A stretch of 11,641 bases of DNA from Rhodobacterales bacterium UBA5972 (GTDB lineage: Bacteria; Pseudomonadota; Alphaproteobacteria; Rhodobacterales; Rhodobacteraceae). The position numbers were made by a program, and so were the translations under genes. The notes under the pieces were generated by a model. It did no database searches and had not been told where the DNA came from. It worked only from the letters and a program-made list of their open reading frames with translations. Position 1 is the stretch's first letter. The number at the start of each line of letters is the position of its first letter. Of the stretch, positions 6,977-11,641 are shown in pieces. Location of the stretch: positions 1 through 11,641 of the forward strand of contig DJBQ01000043.1 of the NCBI GenBank assembly GCA_002430125.1, written 5' to 3'.

Positions 6977-8872
6977 TTAGTCTTTCCATTCCCAAGGGTT
7001 GGTAAAGCTGCCCAAAACATTTTGAACATCCGCATCTTTAACGCCACCATTATTCTGCACTTTGGCGACCAAACCGCGTTTCTTATCCTCAACCACCAAG
7101 ACCACTTCGGCAGCCACATCTGCCTTTTTCAGTGCTTTGTTAAACACCCGTGTGATGGCCGATTTACGCAAATCCGGTTTGAAAATCTTGCCGACTGCGG
7201 TTTTTGGCAGTTCAGCCATAATCTCGAGGTATTTCGGCACCGCAGCTTTTTCGCCGATCCGTTCTTCAGCAAAGGCCATCAACTGATCTTCGGTCGCCTT
7301 GCTGCCGACAATCAGTTCAACATAGACCGCCGGCAGTTCACCAGCATGTGCATCCGGCTGGCCGATAGCCCCGGCGAAGGCCACTTCGGGATGTGCTGCC
7401 ATTGCCTCTTCTATCGTGGCCGGGTCAATATTGTGACCTCCACGGATAATCAGATCTTTGGCGCGCCCGGTGATCCAGACATATCCATCCGCATCAATTC
7501 GTCCCAAATCACCGGTCCGCAAATAGGTTCCAAGCGCAAACAGCCCTTTGTTCTTTTCCGGTTCAGTGTACGTACCGCCAGGAATAACACCAGGGTTTGA
7601 AACACAAATCTCGCCAATCTCGTCGGTTACCATTTCCCGGTTGACCGAACCGTCGGCTGCACAATCCAAAATCTTGACGTCAGTATATGGGAACGGCAAC
7701 CCGACTGAGCCGATCTTTTTCACGCCGTCAAACGGGTTGACCGAGACCAAAGTTGTCGCCTCGGTCATGCCATAGCCCTCAAGGATCGTAACCCCGGTGG
7801 CCTTTTGAAATCGGTTAAAAAGCTCTACCGGTAATGGGGCCGATCCGCAAAATGCAGTTTTCAGTGTCGAAACATCCGCATCCACCGGTCGCTGCATCAA
7901 AGCGGCGGCGGCTGTTGGCACGGTGACCATAAACGTGCCTTTCCATCGCTCAATCAGTTTCCAGAAATTGTCAAAAACCCCGTCGCCGCGATAGCCGGCA
8001 GGCGTCGGCATGACCATATGCGCCCCGGCAGAAACGGCGGCCATTAACACCGGGTAAGCCGCGAATACATGGAACAGCGGCAACGGGCAAACGATCACGT
8101 CTTCCTCGCTGACCAGCAATTCCGAGGACAACCAGCCCTGATAGATCATTCCGGAATACCGGTGCCGCGCGACCTTGGGCATGCCCGTGGTGCCGCCGGT
8201 GTGGAAATAAGCCGCTACACGATCTGTTGTAGCATCAGCAAAATCAAGCGCATCTGAGCGATGCTTGGCCAGTTCGCGATTGAAATCCAGAATTTTGGCG
8301 TGATGCGAGATTGGGTTCTTGGGGCGCATGAAAGGCACGATCCAGCTTTTCGGTGGGCTGAGGTAATGCAGCAAATCCACTTCAAGGACGGTTTTGACAT
8401 TGGGCGCGTGACCCACAGCTTCGGCAGCCTTCTGCGCGACGTCTGTTTTGGGGAAAGCTTTCAAAGTGACCAAAACCTTGGCACCGGTTTCCCGCAGAAT
8501 GGCGCCGATTTGTTCGGCTTCAAGCAAAGGGTTGATCGGATTGACGATACCGGCAATTGCCCCGCCAAGCAGCGTGAACGCGGTTTCATTTGCATTTGGC
8601 AGTAAATAGGCCACCACGTCATCTTCGCCAATGCCAAGCCGCCGAAACATATTAGACGCCTGATTGACCTTGCCCATCAACTGCGCCCAGGTAAGGGTTT
8701 CAGCTTTGTCTTTTGGCCCCGACGTGATTTGAAATGACAGGGCGTTCCTGTTTGGAAACCGTTTCGCCGACCGTTCGACCAACTGATAAAGCGTCTTTAC
8801 CGGTTGGCGTTGTTCCCACGTGCCAACGGCTTCAATCGCCGCCTTATCCGCCAACGAGGCAAAAGGTGTCAT
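6977..8872 (-). CDS. AMP-forming acyl-CoA synthetase (FadD-like, ANL superfamily)
   Basis: It converts a carboxylic acid to its CoA thioester through an acyl-adenylate; the acid is not known. In the 631-residue protein the phosphate loop FHTGGTTGMPKVAR is at 222-235, PLFHVFA at 265-271, GYGMTE at 366-371, RTGD at 452-455, GRAKD at 469-473 and the catalytic lysine of PKTAVGK at 562. About 60 residues follow that lysine, more than usual for the family, ending FTNPWEWKD. Overall similarity is to the long acyl-CoA synthetases of Rhodobacterales rather than to the benzoate ligase in this window. The ATG has GGGGGA 6 bases upstream. The gene has its own upstream gap of 163 bases and is probably transcribed from there. 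A medium- or long-chain fatty acid or an aryl-alkanoate substrate is possible. Confidence 0.88.
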   Translation of the reverse strand: MTPFASLADKAAIEAVGTWEQRQPVKTLYQLVERSAKRFPNRNALSFQITSGPKDKAETLTWAQLMGKVNQASNMFRRLGIGEDDVVAYLLPNANETAFTLLGGAIAGIVNPINPLLEAEQIGAILRETGAKVLVTLKAFPKTDVAQKAAEAVGHAPNVKTVLEVDLLHYLSPPKSWIVPFMRPKNPISHHAKILDFNRELAKHRSDALDFADATTDRVAAYFHTGGTTGMPKVARHRYSGMIYQGWLSSELLVSEEDVIVCPLPLFHVFAAYPVLMAAVSAGAHMVMPTPAGYRGDGVFDNFWKLIERWKGTFMVTVPTAAAALMQRPVDADVSTLKTAFCGSAPLPVELFNRFQKATGVTILEGYGMTEATTLVSVNPFDGVKKIGSVGLPFPYTDVKILDCAADGSVNREMVTDEIGEICVSNPGVIPGGTYTEPEKNKGLFALGTYLRTGDLGRIDADGYVWITGRAKDLIIRGGHNIDPATIEEAMAAHPEVAFAGAIGQPDAHAGELPAVYVELIVGSKATEDQLMAFAEERIGEKAAVPKYLEIMAELPKTAVGKIFKPDLRKSAITRVFNKALKKADVAAEVVLVVEDKKRGLVAKVQNNGGVKDADVQNVLGSFTNPWEWKD

Positions 8873-8884
8873 GCGAAATCCCCC

Positions 8885-8902
8885 AAAGCAGCTTTGTGCT
8901 GC
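8885..8902 (-). promoter_or_regulatory. Small leader hairpin next to the acyl-CoA synthetase ribosome site
   Basis: gcagc (8888-8892) and gctgc (8898-8902) form a 5-bp stem with a 5-base loop. An alternative pairing, caaagc (8884-8889) with gctttg (8891-8896), uses overlapping bases. Both place structure directly upstream of the GGGGGA ribosome site and the alternative pairing reaches its edge. Small structures like this are frequent, so a regulatory role is only possible. Confidence 0.25.
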
Positions 8903-8918
8903 GTTTCAATATGGGTTC

Positions 8919-8947
8919 AGCATGAAACAAAGCCTGTTTTTTCGCAA
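8919..8947 (-). promoter_or_regulatory. Candidate promoter of the acyl-CoA synthetase gene, with an overlapping dyad
   Basis: On the minus strand TTGCGA (complement of 8942-8947) and CATGCT (complement of 8919-8924) are 17 bases apart. Both match the consensus only partly. The inverted repeat gtttca (8903-8908) / tgaaac (8923-8928), with a 14-base spacer, overlaps the -10 and the expected start of transcription, where a repressor site would be expected. Confidence 0.35.
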
Positions 8948-9013
8948 GTCTATTGTCTATTGCGCTATCAGCCGAACATTCATTGTTTTTCTGAAAACTC
9001 ATTGATGTTCAAA

Positions 9014-9027
9014 GCTGGAAAACCAGC
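9014..9027 (-). terminator. Short hairpin after the ABC exporter gene, possible weak terminator
   Basis: gctgg (9014-9018) and ccagc (9023-9027) form a 5-bp stem with a 4-base loop, beginning 8 bases beyond the exporter stop codon on the minus strand. It is followed by TTTG, so the T-tract is short. The position is right for a terminator but the structure is weak. Confidence 0.4.
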
Positions 9028-9035
9028 GCTTCGGC

Positions 9036-10829
9036 CTACTCTGCCGCCAGACCCTCGGTGAATTGCAGCCGCGCCAGCCGCGCATAAAGACCGCCCTCGG
9101 CGACAAGCGCATCATGGGTTCCGGTTGCAACAATTTGCCCTTCGTCAAACACCACAATCCGGTCGGCTTTTTTCACTGTCGCAAGGCGGTGCGCCACGAT
9201 TAATGTTGTTCTGTCTGCTGATAACGCCTCGACCGCTTGTTGAACCAAACGCTCGCTTTCCGCATCAAGGGCCGAGGTTGCTTCGTCGAGTAACAACACA
9301 GGGGCCGCGCGCAGGATTGCCCGTGCAATTGCGATGCGCTGGCGTTGCCCACCCGAAAGCATCACGCCACGTTCACCAACAAACGAGTCGTAACCCTGCG
9401 GTAAAGCTGACAGGAAATCATGCGCCGCAGCCGCGCGCGCTGCGTCCTCAACTTCAGCGTCCGTGGCATCTGGCCGGCCAAAGCGAATGTTTTCACGCGC
9501 GGATTCCGCGAAAATGACCGGATCCTGCGGCACCATCGCAAAAGACTGGCGGAAATCTTCACGCCGTAATGATTTCAAATCAACCCCGTCCAGCGTAATC
9601 TGCCCGCTTTCCGGGTCAAAAAACCGCATCAACAGTTGGAAAATCGTCGTTTTTCCAGCACCTGATGGCCCGACCAAAGCAACGGTTTCGCCGGGTTTTA
9701 CGGTGAACGTCACGCCACACAAAGCGGCGGTTTCAGGGCGCGACGGATAGCTGAAGTTTACGTTTTCAAACGCGATTGCACCGGCGACAACGTCGGGCAT
9801 TTTAACCGGCTGCGCCGGATCATCAACGGTGTCCCTGGCGTTCAACAATTCAACCAACCGCTCGGTCGCGCCAGCCGCGCGTTGAAGTTCGCCCCAGATT
9901 TCCGACAGGGCCGCAACCGCGCCTGCCACCATCACTGCGTATATCAAAAACTGGATCAAGGCCCCGGCCGACATTTCGCCACTGCGCACGTCATTGGCAC
10001 CGACCCAAAGAACACCAACAACGCTGGCAAAAATCAGGAAAATTACTATCATCGTCATCAACGCGCGGGTCTTTATCCGAACCTTGGCAACCTCAAAAGA
10101 TTGTTCCGTCACAACCGCGAATTTCGCCCGACTTTGCCTCTCATGGGTAAATGCCTGGACGGTCTGCGCCGCCTGCAAAGTCTCTGATGCATTGCCCGAG
10201 CTTTCGGCGATTTTATCCTGATTGTCACGGCTAAGGCCACGCAAGCGGCGGCCCAGAACAATTATCGGCACAATCACCAACGGCACAACCAGCAAAACCA
10301 TCCCAGCGAGTTTCAGGCTGGTGGCTAGCAAAAATGCCAACCCGCCGATGAAAATCAGAACGTTGCGCAAGGCCACGGATATTGACGACCCTATAACTGA
10401 CAGGATCAGTGTCGTATCTGTCGTAATCCGGCTGAGAACCTCGCCCGTCATGATACGCTCAAAAAACGCCGGACTCATGCCGATCATCCGGTTATAAACC
10501 GCCTCGCGAATATCGGCCACGACCCGTTCACCAAGGCGCGTCACCAGATAATACCGCAGCCCCGTACCCAGCGCCAATAGTGCGGCAACTCCAAGTGCGG
10601 CCGCAAAATACTGATCTAAAATCCGACTTGAATCCGCCGAAAAATTATCAACGACCCGCCTGACGGCCAAAGGCAGGGCCAAAGACAACCCAGCGGTCAG
10701 AACAAGCGCTGCAAATGCCAGAACAACCAGATGGCGATAGGGCTTGAGGAACGGCAACAAACCGCGGATCGGGCCGATGGTCTTGGCCTTTTCGCGATCT
10801 TGCGGGTTCTCTTGGATCTGGTTCGCCAT
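9036..10829 (-). CDS. ABC exporter half-transporter with fused membrane and ATPase domains (MsbA-like)
   Basis: This inner-membrane protein would work as a homodimer and use ATP to export or flip a hydrophobic compound; the cargo is unknown. The 597-residue protein has six likely transmembrane helices between about 33 and 310 (type 1 exporter fold), then an ATPase domain. There Walker A GPSGAGKTT is at 377-385, the Q-loop glutamine at 425, signature LSGGQRQR at 481-488, Walker B VLLLDE at 501-506, the D-loop SALD next, and the switch histidine at 537. All catalytic positions are intact. The ATG at 10827-10829 is preferred over a GTG 11 codons earlier (10862): it has AAGGA at 10841-10845, while the GTG has no ribosome site. 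MsbA/lipid, multidrug or peptide export are all open. It is divergent from the Sel1-repeat gene. Confidence 0.92.
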   Translation of the reverse strand: MANQIQENPQDREKAKTIGPIRGLLPFLKPYRHLVVLAFAALVLTAGLSLALPLAVRRVVDNFSADSSRILDQYFAAALGVAALLALGTGLRYYLVTRLGERVVADIREAVYNRMIGMSPAFFERIMTGEVLSRITTDTTLILSVIGSSISVALRNVLIFIGGLAFLLATSLKLAGMVLLVVPLVIVPIIVLGRRLRGLSRDNQDKIAESSGNASETLQAAQTVQAFTHERQSRAKFAVVTEQSFEVAKVRIKTRALMTMIVIFLIFASVVGVLWVGANDVRSGEMSAGALIQFLIYAVMVAGAVAALSEIWGELQRAAGATERLVELLNARDTVDDPAQPVKMPDVVAGAIAFENVNFSYPSRPETAALCGVTFTVKPGETVALVGPSGAGKTTIFQLLMRFFDPESGQITLDGVDLKSLRREDFRQSFAMVPQDPVIFAESARENIRFGRPDATDAEVEDAARAAAAHDFLSALPQGYDSFVGERGVMLSGGQRQRIAIARAILRAAPVLLLDEATSALDAESERLVQQAVEALSADRTTLIVAHRLATVKKADRIVVFDEGQIVATGTHDALVAEGGLYARLARLQFTEGLAAE

Positions 10830-10861
10830 CGAATTGGAATTCCTTTTGAAAGGTTCAGGCA

Positions 10862-10890
10862 CATTTAGGCGACATCAAGCGCATCTGCAA
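10862..10890 (-). promoter_or_regulatory. Candidate promoter of the ABC exporter gene
   Basis: On the minus strand TTGCAG (complement of 10885-10890) is followed after 17 bases by TAAATG (complement of 10862-10867). Each matches consensus at three of six positions, so this is a weak candidate. If it is correct, the GTG at 10862 falls inside the promoter, which also favours the downstream ATG as the start. Confidence 0.3.
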
Positions 10891-10929
10891 GTTAACGGGT
10901 GTCGCGCCAGCGGTAATCGGCTATCTGAA

Positions 10930-10958
10930 TTGACTTCCTATGCTTTTTCAGCCCCAAT
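10930..10958 (+). promoter_or_regulatory. Candidate promoter of the Sel1-repeat gene
   Basis: TTGACT (10930-10935) is a good -35 match. Seventeen bases later comes CCCAAT (10953-10958), a poor -10. TATGCT at 10939-10944 would be a better -10 but lacks a partner at the right distance. The start codon is 40 bases beyond the proposed -10. Confidence 0.3.
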
Positions 10959-10998
10959 CGGGCGTGAAAACCCGCACTGAACTCAAGCAAAGGCTGTC

Positions 10999-11562
10999 AT
11001 GTTACTGTTCGCATTTCGACGCGTGTTTTTTTGGCTGTTCATATTCGTGGTCGTGGTCTTCACTATCAAGAACTTACCGGATAAATTTCAGGAAGCAGCC
11101 GTAGCCTATCGTGACGGCAACTATGTTGAAGCAATGCGTCTTTGGCGCAAGATGGCACGAAAAGGCGATGTTGCTGCGCAATATAATCTGGGCGCGTTAT
11201 ATGCCACTGGTCAAGGTGCTGACCGATCCGACGAACAGGCCCATGACTGGTTTTTTCGCGCCGCTTTGGCGGGCAACCCTGCGGCACAATATGAAACCGC
11301 CAAAAACTTCGAATTCGGGCGAGGCGTTGATGCGTCAATGCCCGAGACAATCAACTGGCTCAAGAAATCAGCGCAGCAAGGATATGCACCGGCGCAGATC
11401 GATCTTGGGCTGAAATACCTTACAGGCAAAGGGCTTGCCCGAAATGTCGAGGTCGCCCAGAGATGGTTCGAACGCGCCACCGGCCCCGACCGAAAGCCAC
11501 CCATCATTTACGGTCTTAATGCGGCAAGTGCTGTAACTGGCAAGCCCTGCGACGATTGCTGA
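10999..11562 (+). CDS. Membrane-anchored Sel1-repeat (TPR-like) protein
   Basis: The 187-residue protein has one N-terminal hydrophobic helix (about 9-22) after a short basic start, with no clear cleavage site, so it is probably anchored in the inner membrane with the rest in the periplasm. The remainder is Sel1-like helical repeats: a partial one at about 41-57, then units at 58-93, 94-129 and 130-161. They show the AAQYNLGALYATGQG, AAQYETAKNFEFGRG and PAQIDLGLKYLTGKG patterns that define the family. Such repeats generally mediate protein contacts; the partner is unknown. The C-terminus ends CDDC, a cysteine pair that could bind metal or be oxidised. The ATG has AAAGG 6 bases before it. The gene is divergent from the exporter and convergent with the tRNA. 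Confidence 0.9.
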   Translation: MLLFAFRRVFFWLFIFVVVVFTIKNLPDKFQEAAVAYRDGNYVEAMRLWRKMARKGDVAAQYNLGALYATGQGADRSDEQAHDWFFRAALAGNPAAQYETAKNFEFGRGVDASMPETINWLKKSAQQGYAPAQIDLGLKYLTGKGLARNVEVAQRWFERATGPDRKPPIIYGLNAASAVTGKPCDDC

Positions 11563-11567
11563 AAAAC

Positions 11568-11641
11568 TGGAGCGGGCGGCGGGAATCGAACCCGCGTCTC
11601 TTGCTTGGAAGGCAAGGGTCTTACCATTACACAACGCCCGC
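11568..11641 (-). tRNA. tRNA-Gly(UCC)
   Basis: A complete 74-base tRNA with encoded CCA is read on the minus strand; its 5' base is the last base of the window. The acceptor stem GCGGGCG/CGCCCGC is perfect. The anticodon stem is CTTGC/GCAAG with loop CTTCCAA, giving anticodon TCC at 11607-11609, which reads GGA and GGG codons. The T arm is GCGGG TTCGATT CCCGC and the discriminator base is T. The D stem has one G-G mismatch, not unusual for this isoacceptor, whose E. coli version also has an imperfect D stem. A T5 run (complement of 11562-11566) follows the CCA after one base and may help end transcription. Confidence 0.97.

Noticed and set aside
6305..8921. GGTTCAG as a dispersed regulatory repeat
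   Set aside because: The heptamer also occurs inside coding regions (near 3852, 6450 and 7560) and in 10851-10858, so its recurrence looks like background.
10836..10853. Palindromes GGAATTCC and CCTTT-CA-AAAGG around the exporter ribosome site
   Set aside because: They are short, low-complexity and typical by chance around an AAGGA ribosome site; nothing else points to regulation.
10829..10862. GTG at 10862 as the exporter start
   Set aside because: It lacks a ribosome site, would lie within the candidate promoter, and adds only 11 residues of no family character.
1..11641. CRISPR arrays, insertion sequences, phage or integrase genes, toxin-antitoxin or defence systems
   Set aside because: I saw no spaced direct repeats, transposase motifs or recognisable proteins of these kinds on either strand.

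Overview
The window looks like a chromosomal segment of an alphaproteobacterium, most likely a Roseobacter-type member of the Rhodobacterales. This rests on moderate GC content, the protein family variants, and an alphaproteobacterial-looking tRNA-Gly(UCC); it is an inference, since no taxonomic marker is present. No CRISPR array, insertion sequence, phage gene, toxin-antitoxin pair or recognisable defence system is visible. Coding is dense and no gap exceeds about 170 bases.

Positions 1-6243 hold one minus-strand operon read from right to left. It starts with a periplasmic substrate-binding protein, followed by two LivH/LivM-type permeases, two LivG/LivF-type ATPases and a benzoate-CoA-ligase-family enzyme. 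The reading frames are packed tightly (gaps of 46, -1, 1, 2 and 36 bases), with a candidate promoter at 6213-6241. The layout matches the box/hba aromatic acid gene sets: the ABC transporter brings an aromatic carboxylate across the inner membrane and the ligase traps it as the CoA thioester. The enzymes that would attack the ring are not in the window and may lie beyond position 1. A 10-bp perfect hairpin between the binding-protein gene and livH covers the apparent livH start codon and probably shapes the ratio of binding protein to membrane parts.

Positions 6352-8872, also minus strand, hold a small secreted protein of unknown function and, upstream of it, a 631-residue AMP-forming acyl-CoA synthetase. 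The secreted-protein gene is bracketed by two long-spacer inverted repeats of the same geometry (8-9 bp arms, 22-base spacer). A small dyad overlaps the likely promoter of the acyl-CoA synthetase.

Positions 9036-10829 (minus) encode an MsbA-like full-length half-transporter (ABC exporter). Divergent from it, at 10999-11562 (plus), is a membrane-anchored Sel1-repeat protein. The window ends with a complete tRNA-Gly(UCC) on the minus strand, convergent with the Sel1 gene and only 5 bases from it.

Most genes are ordinary members of known families. The parts most worth a second look are the start-codon hairpin at livH, the uncharacterised secreted protein with its flanking dyads, and the uncertain substrates of the uptake operon and of the second CoA ligase.
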